From contig NZ_PDJK01000002.1 of NCBI RefSeq assembly GCF_002564045.1, forward strand, positions 4,092,001 to 4,156,000: 64,000 nucleotides of DNA, read 5' to 3'. Each line of letters opens with the position of its first letter. The stretch's first letter is position 1. The translations under genes were made by a program, and so were the position numbers. Origin of the DNA: Amycolatopsis sulphurea (GTDB lineage: Bacteria > Actinomycetota > Actinomycetes > Mycobacteriales > Pseudonocardiaceae). Of this stretch, positions 50,542-59,201 are shown piece after piece. The notes beneath the pieces were generated by a model. That model made no database searches. It was not told the origin of the DNA and worked only from the letters and a program-made list of their open reading frames with translations.

Positions 50542-51377
50542 CAGATTCGCTCCAAGGGTGTCGGGTGGGGCGGCTTCCCGGCCGGTCCGGGGACCGGCAC
50601 TGGTCGTTGCAGGAACTCGTCGAGCAGGTCCGCGAACTGTTCCGGTTGCTCGGTCATCGGAAAGTGGCCGGCGTCCTCGACCGTGCGCAGCGTCGCCGTG
50701 GGGAGCCGCTCGGCCAGCGCGGCGGCTTCAGCGGTGGCGGCGATACGGTCGCCGGTCCCGGAGACGACCAGTGCGGGCGCCGTCAGGTTCTCCGTGCGCA
50801 GCCACGGTGTGCGGAGGTAGGACTCGAAGAACCGCGCCCAGCCGTAGGGGCCGATGAACTCGCACAGCCGCTCGGCCATCGCCCGGTGCAGGACGGGCTT
50901 CGTCCGTGCGCCGGCCGCGAGCCGGATGCCCTCTTCCATGGCGAGCACGAACTTCTCCGGCAGGCCGGTCATCGTGGCCCAGTCGAAGTCTTCGGGCCGT
51001 GCGCGGAAGTAGGGCGAGACGAGCACGATCCCGCGGAGGTCGGGCGCGGCCGGTCCGCAGAGCAGGTCGAGCAGCAGCATGGCGGCGAAGGAGTGTCCCA
51101 CGACGACGTCGGCCGGACCCTCGGCGGCCGCGAGCGTGTCGAGCGCTTCGGCCAGCCAGGCCGAGGGTTCCGCACGGTAGCCCCAGCCGGCCGGTCCGGT
51201 GCCGCGCCACGGCAGCTCGACCGCGAAGAACTCCGCCTGGTGCAAGGCTTTCCGGTGCGGTGCGAGCGCGCTCAGCTTGTCCCAGATGGACACGCTGTCG
51301 GCCATGCCGTGCAGGAGCAGCACGCGGGGGCCGCGGCCGGTGGTGAGCCGGTGGAGTACCACCGGGCGCGGCGTCAT
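50541..51377 (-). CDS. alpha/beta hydrolase (type II thioesterase-like)
   Basis: 278 residues: VLLLHGMADSVSIWDKL (oxyanion loop), VVGHSFAAMLLLDLL (nucleophile Ser), and a C-terminal VEDAGHFPMTEQPEQF with the catalytic His. A complete Ser hydrolase of the MhpC/PcaD kind. Being coupled to KS genes on one side and a hotdog protein on the other, it probably releases or transfers the polyketide acyl chain. Confidence 0.82.
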   Translation of the reverse strand: MTPRPVVLHRLTTGRGPRVLLLHGMADSVSIWDKLSALAPHRKALHQAEFFAVELPWRGTGPAGWGYRAEPSAWLAEALDTLAAAEGPADVVVGHSFAAMLLLDLLCGPAAPDLRGIVLVSPYFRARPEDFDWATMTGLPEKFVLAMEEGIRLAAGARTKPVLHRAMAERLCEFIGPYGWARFFESYLRTPWLRTENLTAPALVVSGTGDRIAATAEAAALAERLPTATLRTVEDAGHFPMTEQPEQFADLLDEFLQRPVPVPGPAGKPPHPTPLERI

Positions 51378-52336
51378 GCGGCGCTCCCGGCGGTGAGGAC
51401 GACACCGGCCACGGCGTCGTCAGCATCTCCGGAGACCGCGTACACCGGCCCTTCGCCACCAGCGGCGAAGTGTCCGACGGCTGCGGCGCATTGCAGTACG
51501 CCGAGTGCTCCGGAGGCGTGCCCCCAGCGATCGGCGAGCGCGTGCCGTGGCACCCCGGGCAGGACGCCGGCAGGAGCGTCCTGCGGGGCGAACCAGGCCG
51601 CCGCGGTGCCGGTCAGCTCGGAGAGGCAGACTCCGAGCGATCCGGCGCGGGCGTACTGGCCGATTTCGGCGACCACGGTGGCCTCCCGTGCGCTGGCGGT
51701 GGCTGTCGTTTCGAGCACAAGCGCAGCCGCGCCGTCGAACGGAGACGCTTGGCCGGTGAGTCGCCGTACGACAGCGGTGCCCGGTTCGACCCCGACCACC
51801 AGCACGTGCCTGGCACGCCCGGAGGTGAGCAGGGTGACCGCCCAGTGCACTGCGTCGAGGCCAGACGGTTCACCGTTGCACAGCATCACATTCGGGCCGC
51901 GCAGTCCACATCGGATGGCCACTTCGGACGCGGTGACGTTGCTCGACAGCCGCGGGGCGAGGACGGGGCTGACGAGCCGGGTGCCGCGGTCCTCCGCGAT
52001 TCCCGTGACGACCTCGCACACCGAGTCGAAGTTGCCGAAGTTCGAACTGACGACCACGGCGATCGAGCCGGCGGGCACCGTCAGTTGTGCGTTGACCGAC
52101 GGCGCGCCCGGTCCTTGCCGCCGGGCGTCACCGAGCATCAGCCCGGCGGCGTTGAGCGCGTCGCGTGCCGCGCAGAGTGCGAGCTGCGTTGCACGGTCTT
52201 GGTAGCGCAGACCCTTCTTGCCGATCCGCGCGGCCGGGTCCACCGGCTCGGCTTCGGCGGCGGTCCCCGTGACCAGGTCGGTGGGCTGGTGCGCGCCGGG
52301 CACGGCCAGGCCGACGGCGGTGACGGCGGCGCTCAT
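51374..52336 (-). CDS. short KS-like protein (Cys-less, chain-length-factor-like)
   Basis: 320 residues, shorter than a KS. ASEVAIRCGLRGPNVMLCNG marks the thiolase core, but the active-site position reads NGEPSGLDAVHWA with no Cys. The HGTGT histidine region is also gone; HASGALGVLQCAAAV is what remains of the C-terminal GHxxGA. It directly follows the KS at 52333 (ATGA overlap) and is its likely heterodimer partner, like the CLF of aryl polyene clusters. Confidence 0.78.
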   Translation of the reverse strand: MSAAVTAVGLAVPGAHQPTDLVTGTAAEAEPVDPAARIGKKGLRYQDRATQLALCAARDALNAAGLMLGDARRQGPGAPSVNAQLTVPAGSIAVVVSSNFGNFDSVCEVVTGIAEDRGTRLVSPVLAPRLSSNVTASEVAIRCGLRGPNVMLCNGEPSGLDAVHWAVTLLTSGRARHVLVVGVEPGTAVVRRLTGQASPFDGAAALVLETTATASAREATVVAEIGQYARAGSLGVCLSELTGTAAAWFAPQDAPAGVLPGVPRHALADRWGHASGALGVLQCAAAVGHFAAGGEGPVYAVSGDADDAVAGVVLTAGSAA

Positions 52337-53475
52337 CGCCCCGCCGCCACGATCGCGACGGCGTTGACCCCGCCGAATCCGAAGGCGTTGACCTGCGCCA
52401 GCGCGAGGTTCGCCGCTTCGGGTGAGTTCCGGACGACCCGGAAGCCGGCGGCATCGTCGATCGGGTCGTCCAGCCCGATGGTCGGCGGGACGACGCTCTG
52501 GGTCATCGCCCGCAGCGCGACGATCAGGCTGTGCACCCCGGAAGCACCCGAGGTGTGGCCGGTCATCGACTTCATCGCGGTCATCAGCGTCTTTTCCGGG
52601 GCTGCGCCGAACACCGTGCGCATCGCCTCGGCCTCGGCGGCGTCGTTGGCGTGGGTTCCGGTGCCGTGCAGCATCACCAGGTCGATGTCTTCGGGTGCGG
52701 TGCCCGTTCGTTCGTGGGCTTCGCGGATGGCGGTGGCGATGTTCGCCGGATCCGGTGCCGTGGCGTGGCGGGCGTCGCAGTTGACCGCGGCTCCAAGTAC
52801 CCGGCCGAGACCGCGTTCGGACGGATTTTCGTTCCGGCGCACCACGATCGCGGATGCGCCTTCCCCGAGGATCGTGCCCCTCCGATTGCGGTCGAACGGC
52901 CGCACGGTGTCCGGCGCCACCGACTGCAGCCGGTCGGCCATCCCGACCATGCTCTCGGTGATCGCGTCGACCCCGGCCACGACGACGGTCTCCGCGGCGC
53001 CGGAGGCCAGCAGGTCGGTGCCCAATGCGAGTGCGTAGATCGAGGCCGAGCAGGCGTTGGAGAACGTGTGGGTGTTCGTCGCGCCGAAGCGTTCCCGCAA
53101 AGCGGTGCCGAAGTGCAGACGTCCGGGGGACACCGGGACGCCGTCGCGGGCCCAGAGTTCGACCGAGCGCAGCTCACGCAGACCGGTGCCGACCAGCACG
53201 GGGATGTCGCCCAGCTGCTCGTCCAGCCCGGCTTCGGCGAGCGCCTGCGTGATCGCGTCCAACAGGAATGCAGTGGCCCGGCCGGATACGTCGCCACCGT
53301 CCCGGTTGTCGATTTCGAACAGCCGCTCGCCGGTGTAGAAGGAGCGGTCGAATCCGCGCATCGGTGCCAATCCGGACTTCCCCGCGCACAGGCTCTCGAA
53401 GATCTCGGCCGGTGAGCCGCCGATCGCGGCCACCGCGCCGGTGCCGATGATCGGCCGGCCACCAGCGGCGTTCAC
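52333..53475 (-). CDS. ketosynthase C (FabF-like, complete Cys-His-His)
   Basis: 380 residues: nucleophile Cys142 in FSNACSASIYALALG, first His in VMLHGTGTHANDAAEAEA, Lys/His in AMKSMTGHTSGASGVHS. It diverges strongly from the two other KSs, starting IIGTGAVAAIGGSPAEIF without the usual TG(L/M)G, and resembles the aryl-polyene-type KSs. GTG 53475 overlaps the KS-B stop. A separate KS/CLF-like pair with the next gene may run a distinct set of condensations, for example the first ones. Confidence 0.83.
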   Translation of the reverse strand: MNAAGGRPIIGTGAVAAIGGSPAEIFESLCAGKSGLAPMRGFDRSFYTGERLFEIDNRDGGDVSGRATAFLLDAITQALAEAGLDEQLGDIPVLVGTGLRELRSVELWARDGVPVSPGRLHFGTALRERFGATNTHTFSNACSASIYALALGTDLLASGAAETVVVAGVDAITESMVGMADRLQSVAPDTVRPFDRNRRGTILGEGASAIVVRRNENPSERGLGRVLGAAVNCDARHATAPDPANIATAIREAHERTGTAPEDIDLVMLHGTGTHANDAAEAEAMRTVFGAAPEKTLMTAMKSMTGHTSGASGVHSLIVALRAMTQSVVPPTIGLDDPIDDAAGFRVVRNSPEAANLALAQVNAFGFGGVNAVAIVAAGR

Positions 53476-54707
53476 GCGGCCACCTCGTAACGGCCGAGGA
53501 CGGTGACGGCGTTGTTGCCGCCGAAACCGAGCCCGTTGTTCTGCACGATCCGCAGGTCTGCTTCGACGGCGTGATTGGGCACGCAGTCGATCCGGCACTC
53601 GGGGTCGGTGCGGTCGTGGTTGATGGTCGGTGGGATGAACCGGTGGGTGATCGCCACGGCGCAGGCGATCGCGGCCAGCGCGCTCGCCGCGCCCATGGTG
53701 TGCCCGAGCATCGACTTGACCGACACCGCGGGTGGCGGCCGCTCGCCGTAGATCTCGCGGATCGCCTCCGCTTCGGTCACGTCGTTGGCCTTGGTGCCGG
53801 TGCCGTGCGCGGAGATGAGGTCGACCTCGTGCGGTGTGACACCGGCGTCTTCGAGCGCCAGCGCCATTACGCGGGCCACGCTGGCCTGGTCCGGCGCGAC
53901 CTGGTGGTAGGCATCGCAGTTGAGCCCGTAGCCGAGGACTTCGGCGTGGATCCGGGCGCCGCGGGCCAGCGCCGAGTCCAGGCTTTCCAGCACCAGCATG
54001 CCGGCGCCTTCGCCGGTGAGGATGCCCAAGCGGTCGGCGTCGAAGGGACGGCACCGGTCGGGGGCGATCGTGCCCAGCCGGTAGAACCCGGCAAATGTCT
54101 TGCGGCACATGGCATCCGCTCCGCCGCAGAGGGCGAAGTCGACGTCGCCGGAGCGGATCGCGTCGCAGCCGTAGCCGATCGCGTAGTTCCCGGCGGCGCA
54201 CGCCGTCGGGATCGTCACTGCCTCCACATCGGACAGTCCGAGCTCCAGCGCGACGGCCGCGGACAGCCGTCCGGCCCGCAGCCTGGACGCGACCGCGGGA
54301 TCCATCGCGGAGGAGCCCCGTGCCAGCTCGGTCGCCACCAGCCCGTCGAGATCGTGCGACTCGCCGTCGGTAGTGCCGACCGACACCAGCCCGGCGCGCC
54401 CGGCGAGCGCGTCCGGGCCGAGGCCGGCGTCGTCCACGGCCATCCGCGCGGCCGACACGGCGAACCGGCTCGCCGGGCCGAGGCCGTCCAGCGGCAGTGC
54501 GCGGATCCAGGCCGCGGCGTCGAACTCGCCGAGGCCGCAGCCGGTGGAATGGTCGAAGCCGGTGGTGTCGAACGCCGTGATGGGCCCGGCGCCGCTGCGC
54601 CCGGCCCGCAGGCCCTCGGCGAACTCCCGGACGCCGGTTCCGATACTCGACAGCACACCGAGGCCGGTGACGACCACCCGCCTGCCGCCGGTCACAGACG
54701 ACACCAT
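53472..54707 (-). CDS. ketosynthase B (KS-alpha type)
   Basis: 411 residues with VVVTGLGVLSSIGTGVREF, Cys170 in TIPTACAAGNYAIGYG, HGTGTKANDVTEAEAI, and SMLGHTMGAASALAAI: a complete active site. Closely similar to KS-A (57859) across blocks such as PITAFDTTGFDH and KTFAGFYRLGTIAPD. GGGGAG precedes ATG 54707. Its CLF partner is not adjacent; the Cys-less paralog at 48509 is the likely match. Confidence 0.88.
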   Translation of the reverse strand: MVSSVTGGRRVVVTGLGVLSSIGTGVREFAEGLRAGRSGAGPITAFDTTGFDHSTGCGLGEFDAAAWIRALPLDGLGPASRFAVSAARMAVDDAGLGPDALAGRAGLVSVGTTDGESHDLDGLVATELARGSSAMDPAVASRLRAGRLSAAVALELGLSDVEAVTIPTACAAGNYAIGYGCDAIRSGDVDFALCGGADAMCRKTFAGFYRLGTIAPDRCRPFDADRLGILTGEGAGMLVLESLDSALARGARIHAEVLGYGLNCDAYHQVAPDQASVARVMALALEDAGVTPHEVDLISAHGTGTKANDVTEAEAIREIYGERPPPAVSVKSMLGHTMGAASALAAIACAVAITHRFIPPTINHDRTDPECRIDCVPNHAVEADLRIVQNNGLGFGGNNAVTVLGRYEVAA

Positions 54708-54731
54708 GAACTCCCCGTCCTCGCGCCGTCG

Positions 54732-54989
54732 TTACTTCGCCCAGCCGGCGGTCTCGGACACGACGTCGTACACGCCTCGCAGGTGCGACATCCGGGCGAG
54801 TTCGGCCTGGTCGATGACGACCCCGAACTCCCGTTCCAGCGCGCCCAGGATCTCGATGGCACGCAGCGAGTCGGCGCCGTACTCCTCGGTGAAAAGGCCT
54901 TCGTCGGTGACCTCGTCCTCTTCGAGTTCGAGGATTTCGCAGACGATCTCCTTGATCTTCGCGAAATTCTTTTCCATGGTTTCGACCAT
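54732..54989 (-). CDS. acyl carrier protein 1
   Basis: 85 residues: NFAKIKEIVCEILELEEDEV helix 1, GADSLRAIEILGALEREFGV around Ser41. Highly acidic, as type II PKS ACPs are. ATG 54989 is used; a second ATG at 54977 is also possible. First gene of a transcription unit preceded by the phased motif at 55060-55100, so probably the main ACP for the KS/CLF proteins. Confidence 0.87.
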   Translation of the reverse strand: MVETMEKNFAKIKEIVCEILELEEDEVTDEGLFTEEYGADSLRAIEILGALEREFGVVIDQAELARMSHLRGVYDVVSETAGWAK

Positions 54990-55059
54990 GTCGGACCCCG
55001 TTCTCCCGTGCGGCGCGGAACTCTTTTCGACAACCCCGATTCCACTGGCGAGGGTGGTG

Positions 55060-55100
55060 TCCCGCAAGGTCGCGGACGGCACGGGACAGAACGAGACAGC
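55060..55100 (-). promoter_or_regulatory. phased direct-repeat activator site before the ACP gene
   Basis: On the minus strand three 10-base units follow each other: TGTCTCGTTC, TGTCCCGTGC, CGTCCGCGAC, then CTTGCGGGA. The same arrangement precedes KS-A at 59140-59179. Ten-base phasing puts the repeats on one DNA face, as for SARP-type or oligomeric activators. Confidence 0.55.
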
Positions 55101-55156
55101 CCCGCCACCTGCGCTGCTCCAGGATCCTCGGTTAGCCTGCGAACGCTCGTGGACGA

Positions 55157-55215
55157 AGGGCTGTGAAGGGGCCCTTCACGGACTCAGAGTCTGTGAAGGG
55201 CCCCTTCACAGCCTT
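55157..55215. repeat. large palindrome at the end of the FAD dehydrogenase gene, 29-bp arms
   Basis: Arms 55157-55185 and 55187-55215 pair around A55186 with two G-U pairs. The stop codon of the FAD gene (55208-55206, TGA) is part of the right arm, so the repeat is at the very 3' end. It separates the KS-A operon from the ACP promoter. Confidence 0.88.
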
Positions 55216-56885
55216 GGTTTGGGTAGTCCGCGGGCATCGCGCCGGGCGGCGCCGCGGGAGATCGCGAGCGGATCCCAGCCTGGTGCTCGGGCGGGCAGTT
55301 TGGCGGGGTCGCCGAGCACCGTGCCCTGATGGACGTCGGCCAGCAGCGGTTTGCCGAGAATCTGTGCCACACAGGCCACTCCGCCGGCCATCACGCCGGT
55401 GACACCGCTGCCGTAACGGGTGCTCTGGCCGACGACGTGCAGTCCCCGGACCGCGGTGGCGGTGTCGGGCCGGGCTCCGGTGGTGCCCCAGTGCGCGAGG
55501 CCGAACAGGGTCCCGCCGGTCGACAGCGTGTAGCGCTCCTGGGTGAGCGGGGTGGCGAGTTCCAGATGCGTGATGTGGTCCCGGAACGGGCCCAGCACGC
55601 GCTCGCCGGCCCGGACGACCGCGTCGGTGAAGCGCCGTTTTTCCGCCAGGTAAGCGGGTTCGCGCCGGTACCGGACGCCGTCGGCGGGTCCCCGCGGCAC
55701 GCCCCAGTGCTGGTGGCCGGGCGGGCACATCGTCATCAGCTGGAAGTTCGCGTGTCCGGGTGGGCAGAGATTCGGCGAGCCGGGATCCTTGAGCGAGGCG
55801 AACGAGAGGAACAGGAACCGGATGTCCGACGGCTGCGCACCGGCGTGCAGGCCGCGGTAGAGACTGTCGATGTCCTCGTCGTCGTACCACCAGATGTTCG
55901 CTTCCCGCCGCCGCGCCAGTTCGCGGTCGAGTGCTATGTAGACCGTCGCGAAGGGGAGGCCCATCGTCGCTTCCCGGGTGGACTTGGCGATTCGCGGGCC
56001 GAAGTGTTCCGCACCAGCGAGTTCCAAGACCGTGCGCCGGTAGTCGGCGTTGGAGATCACCAGCGGCGCGGTGATTACCTCCCCATCGGCCAAACACACC
56101 CCGGTGACGGTCCGGTTCACGATGTCGATCTTCGTGACGCGTGCCTTGGTGCGCAGCTCTCCGCCATGGGCCTCGAGTACCTCCACCAGCGTCGCGGCCA
56201 GCTGCTGCCCGCCGCCTGCCGGGAAGTAGGCGCCACGCAGGTAATGGTCGGTCACCGCGGCGTGGACGGTCACCGTGGCGACCTCCGGCGCCATGCCGTA
56301 GTTCGGCGACTGTGCGGCCAGCACGGTACGGGCGCGAGTGGACAGTCCACAGTGGTCAAACAAATCGGACAGTCGCTTTCGGCACCAAGCTTGTACGGTC
56401 CGGGTTCCGGCGGCGACTTCCGCGAGTGACGCGCCGGCCAGCAAGGCCCAGCGCTGTTCTTCGCCGATCGCGCGGCAGACGCCGGCAAAAGTGCGCAGAC
56501 CTTCGACGTCCCCGGGCAGCGCTCGTTCCAGCCGCGCGAGATACTCGTCCCAGTCCGCCGGTACGTCCAAGGTCAGGCCCGGCAGTACGATCTGGTCGAA
56601 GCAGTCTCGGTCCAGCTCCCGGAACTGTACGCGGTCGCGGGCGCCGAGCCCGGCCAGGATCGCCGGGATGATCCCGTCCGGTCCGCAGTCGCCGAGGTAG
56701 TGCACGCCGACGTCGAACTCGTAGGCGCGGCGGCGCCGGAAGACGTGGCTGTTACCGCCGGCCCAGTCGTGCTGTTCGAGCACGAGTACGCGCCGTCCCG
56801 TGACGGCGAGATAAGCCGCGGCGGTCAGTCCGCCGAGCCCGCCGCCCACGACGATCGCGTCCCACGACTGTTCGCCGGCGGTCAC
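55206..56885 (-). CDS. phytoene-desaturase/CrtISO-like FAD oxidoreductase
   Basis: 559 residues. AIVVGGGLGGLTAAAYLAVT and VLVLEQHDWAGGNSHVFRRR form the dinucleotide-binding region. YFPAGGGQQLAATLVEVLEA and the C-terminal GLHVVGQSTRYGSGVTGVMA are typical of carotenoid desaturases/isomerases. Related proteins in cinnamoyl-type PKS loci are proposed to dehydrogenate a cyclised polyene to a benzene ring. Coupled to the CLF by GTGA (start GTG 56885). The last residues and the stop are supplied by the adjacent palindrome, so the tail may have been altered. Confidence 0.83.
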   Translation of the reverse strand: MTAGEQSWDAIVVGGGLGGLTAAAYLAVTGRRVLVLEQHDWAGGNSHVFRRRRAYEFDVGVHYLGDCGPDGIIPAILAGLGARDRVQFRELDRDCFDQIVLPGLTLDVPADWDEYLARLERALPGDVEGLRTFAGVCRAIGEEQRWALLAGASLAEVAAGTRTVQAWCRKRLSDLFDHCGLSTRARTVLAAQSPNYGMAPEVATVTVHAAVTDHYLRGAYFPAGGGQQLAATLVEVLEAHGGELRTKARVTKIDIVNRTVTGVCLADGEVITAPLVISNADYRRTVLELAGAEHFGPRIAKSTREATMGLPFATVYIALDRELARRREANIWWYDDEDIDSLYRGLHAGAQPSDIRFLFLSFASLKDPGSPNLCPPGHANFQLMTMCPPGHQHWGVPRGPADGVRYRREPAYLAEKRRFTDAVVRAGERVLGPFRDHITHLELATPLTQERYTLSTGGTLFGLAHWGTTGARPDTATAVRGLHVVGQSTRYGSGVTGVMAGGVACVAQILGKPLLADVHQGTVLGDPAKLPARAPGWDPLAISRGAARRDARGLPKPRL

Positions 56886-57862
56886 GGTGCACTCACCGTG
56901 ATCGGCGCCGGGCGGCGGAGCCGCAGCAACGCACAGCCGAGCGACCCATCGTGGTCGACCGCGGTCACCAGGGCCAACCGCCCGGCGAGCGCGGAATCGT
57001 CTTCGGCGGCGGTGAGCACGGCGAGAATCTGGAACGTGGCGGCTGCGGCGGAGGTGTCCCCGATCAGTGTCGCGCAGGGCAGCCGCTCGGGATGATGGTC
57101 ACCGAACAGCTCGGCGAGGGCTTCGTCCGCCGCGCGGTCCGTGGCCAGTACGCCGATGTCTCCGGGTTTCGCGCCAGCCTTCTCCAGCGCACGGCGCATG
57201 CACGACAGCAGGATCGGACCGGCGTCGGCTGCTTCGTGCACTCCGAACTCCAGCGCCACGACGTCGGCCAAGCCGTCGTGGGCGCCGGGCGGTTCCAGCC
57301 GCAGCATTGCCGCTCCCTCGCCCAGTACGGTGCCGTCCTGGCTCAACTGGGCGCGGGCGGCGGAGTATTCCTCGGCGGCGCCGCAGAGGAGCGTGCCTGC
57401 CCGGCCGCCGGCTTGCAGCCGTCGCGCGTAGTTCAGCGCGAGCAGACCGGAGACGCGGCCACCGGCCACCGTCGCGTTTGGACCCTTGAGCTGGTGCCAG
57501 ATCGCACACTGGCCCGCGGCGCAGTTCATCACCGTGCTGGGGAACCGGGCCGCGTCGACGTAGAACGGCCTTTCGCTCTCAAGGGAACTCCGAGTGAAGT
57601 CCATTGTGGACTGTACGCTGCCAGTGGTGCCCAGTACCAGACCCGCGGTGGACAGCCCGGTGGTGAGTTCGCCGGTCACGGCGACCGACAGGGCGGTCAC
57701 GCGGTCCATCGAGCGGGTGCCTTTCTTGCCGAGCACGGCCCTGGCGTCGAAGCCGGGGACCAGCCCCGGAACCGGGACCCCGGCGCGTATCCCGGCGCGG
57801 AAAGCGTCCGCGCCTGCGCCGAACGGGGAGAACGCGGACCAGGCGGTGATGACAGGGTTCAC
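56882..57862 (-). CDS. KS-like chain-length factor A (Cys-less)
   Basis: 326 residues: VITAWSAFSPFGAGADAFRA, GKKGTRSMDRVTALSVAVTG, MNCAAGQCAIWHQLKGPNAT, then VAGGRVSGLLALNYARRL where the nucleophile Cys would be. No HGTGT motif. A CLF/KS-beta paired with the upstream KS-A (GTGA overlap). About 20 residues shorter than its paralog at 48509. Confidence 0.85.
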   Translation of the reverse strand: MNPVITAWSAFSPFGAGADAFRAGIRAGVPVPGLVPGFDARAVLGKKGTRSMDRVTALSVAVTGELTTGLSTAGLVLGTTGSVQSTMDFTRSSLESERPFYVDAARFPSTVMNCAAGQCAIWHQLKGPNATVAGGRVSGLLALNYARRLQAGGRAGTLLCGAAEEYSAARAQLSQDGTVLGEGAAMLRLEPPGAHDGLADVVALEFGVHEAADAGPILLSCMRRALEKAGAKPGDIGVLATDRAADEALAELFGDHHPERLPCATLIGDTSAAAATFQILAVLTAAEDDSALAGRLALVTAVDHDGSLGCALLRLRRPAPITVSAP

Positions 57863-59082
57863 GCGGCGACTCCCTCGTACCGGCCGAATACGACGACGGA
57901 GTTGTTGCCGCCGAAGGCGAGTCCGTTGTTCTGCACGATCCGCAGGTCCGCGGCCACCGCCTGGTTCGGCACGCAGTCGAGGCCGCATTCCGGGTCGGTC
58001 TCGACGTGGTTGACGGTTGGCGGGATGAAGCCGTGTTCCAGCGCCAATGTGCAGCCGATCGCGGCCAGCGCGCTCGCCGCGCCCATGGCGTGCCCGAGCA
58101 TCGACTTCATCGACACCGTCCGAGGTGGACGGTCGCCGAAAACCTCGTGAATCGCCCCGGCTTCCGTGCGGTCGTTGGCCTGCGTGCCCGTGCCGTGCGC
58201 CGAGACGAGGTCGACCTCTCGCGGTTGGACGCCCGCGTCGGCCAAAGCCAGCCGCATGCAGTCGGCGACGCTTTCCTGGAGCGGCGCGACCGGGTGGTGG
58301 GCGTCGCAGTTGAGCCCGTACCCGAGGACCTCGGCATGGATCCCAGCCCCGCGGGCCAGCGCGGAGGCGAGGCTTTCCAGCACGAGCATTCCGGCGCCCT
58401 CGCTGGTGAGGATCCCTTTCCGGCTGACGTCGAACGGCCGGCAGCAGTCCGGGGCAATGGTGCCGAGCCGGTAGAAGCCGGCGAATGTCTTGAGGCACGC
58501 GGCGTCCGCGCCACCGCAGAAGGCCAGATCCGCTTCACCGGCCCGGATCGCGTCGAAACCATAACCGATCGCGTAATTCCCGGCCGCGCAGGCAGTCGGC
58601 ACGGTCATTGCTTCGACGTCGGTCACTGCGAATTCGCGGGCAACCGACGTCGCCAGCCGGGCAGGCGAGGCGCGGCGCGCGACCGCGAGATCGGTGTCGC
58701 CGGCGACCAGCCGGTCAAGATCGCGGGTCTCGCCGTCGGTGGTGCCGACCGAGACCAGGACGTGGCCCGCGGTCAGCTCTCGTGGGGTCAGCCGGGCGTC
58801 GGCCACGGCCATCCGGGCCGCGGCGACGGCGAACCGCGCCGCCGGACCCAGTTCGACCGGATCGAGCCGCTCGATCCAGCGTTCCGGCTCGAAACCGGTC
58901 ACTTCGCACCCGTTCGCGTGGTCGAAACCGGTGGTGTCGAACGCGGTGATCGGACCGGCGCCCCTGCGACCCGCCCGCAACCCGGCGAGGAACTCGGCGG
59001 TGCCGACGCCGATGCTGGAAATCGCGCCGGCACCGGTGATCACCACCCGGCGCGCGGGGTCCGTCTTCGGTTGTCCAGTCAC
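57859..59082 (-). CDS. ketosynthase A (KS-alpha type)
   Basis: 407 residues with Cys165 in TVPTACAAGNYAIGYG, HGTGTQANDRTEAGAI and SMLGHAMGAASALAAI. It has the complete Cys-His-His set for decarboxylative condensation. Start GTG 59082 with AGAGAGGA upstream. First gene of the KS-CLF-FAD operon, whose promoter region holds the phased repeat at 59140-59179. The operon makes a full condensing pair plus the proposed ring dehydrogenase in one unit. Confidence 0.88.
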   Translation of the reverse strand: MTGQPKTDPARRVVITGAGAISSIGVGTAEFLAGLRAGRRGAGPITAFDTTGFDHANGCEVTGFEPERWIERLDPVELGPAARFAVAAARMAVADARLTPRELTAGHVLVSVGTTDGETRDLDRLVAGDTDLAVARRASPARLATSVAREFAVTDVEAMTVPTACAAGNYAIGYGFDAIRAGEADLAFCGGADAACLKTFAGFYRLGTIAPDCCRPFDVSRKGILTSEGAGMLVLESLASALARGAGIHAEVLGYGLNCDAHHPVAPLQESVADCMRLALADAGVQPREVDLVSAHGTGTQANDRTEAGAIHEVFGDRPPRTVSMKSMLGHAMGAASALAAIGCTLALEHGFIPPTVNHVETDPECGLDCVPNQAVAADLRIVQNNGLAFGGNNSVVVFGRYEGVAA

Positions 59083-59139
59083 GAAACGACCGTCCTCTCT
59101 CGCCGTCGACCTGCTTCAGCGTCGAAGCGCGGCGGGTCG

Positions 59140-59179
59140 TCCCGCAAGCGGGGGACAGCACGGGACGGAACGAGACAGC
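59140..59179 (-). promoter_or_regulatory. phased direct-repeat activator site before KS-A
   Basis: Minus strand: TGTCTCGTTC, CGTCCCGTGC, TGTCCCCCGC, then CTTGCGGGA. It matches the element before the ACP gene in sequence, order and spacing (one base shorter). It lies 58-97 bases upstream of the KS-A start. Confidence 0.55.
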
Positions 59180-59201
59180 GCCCGAAGCGCCTGCGCGAAA
59201 G

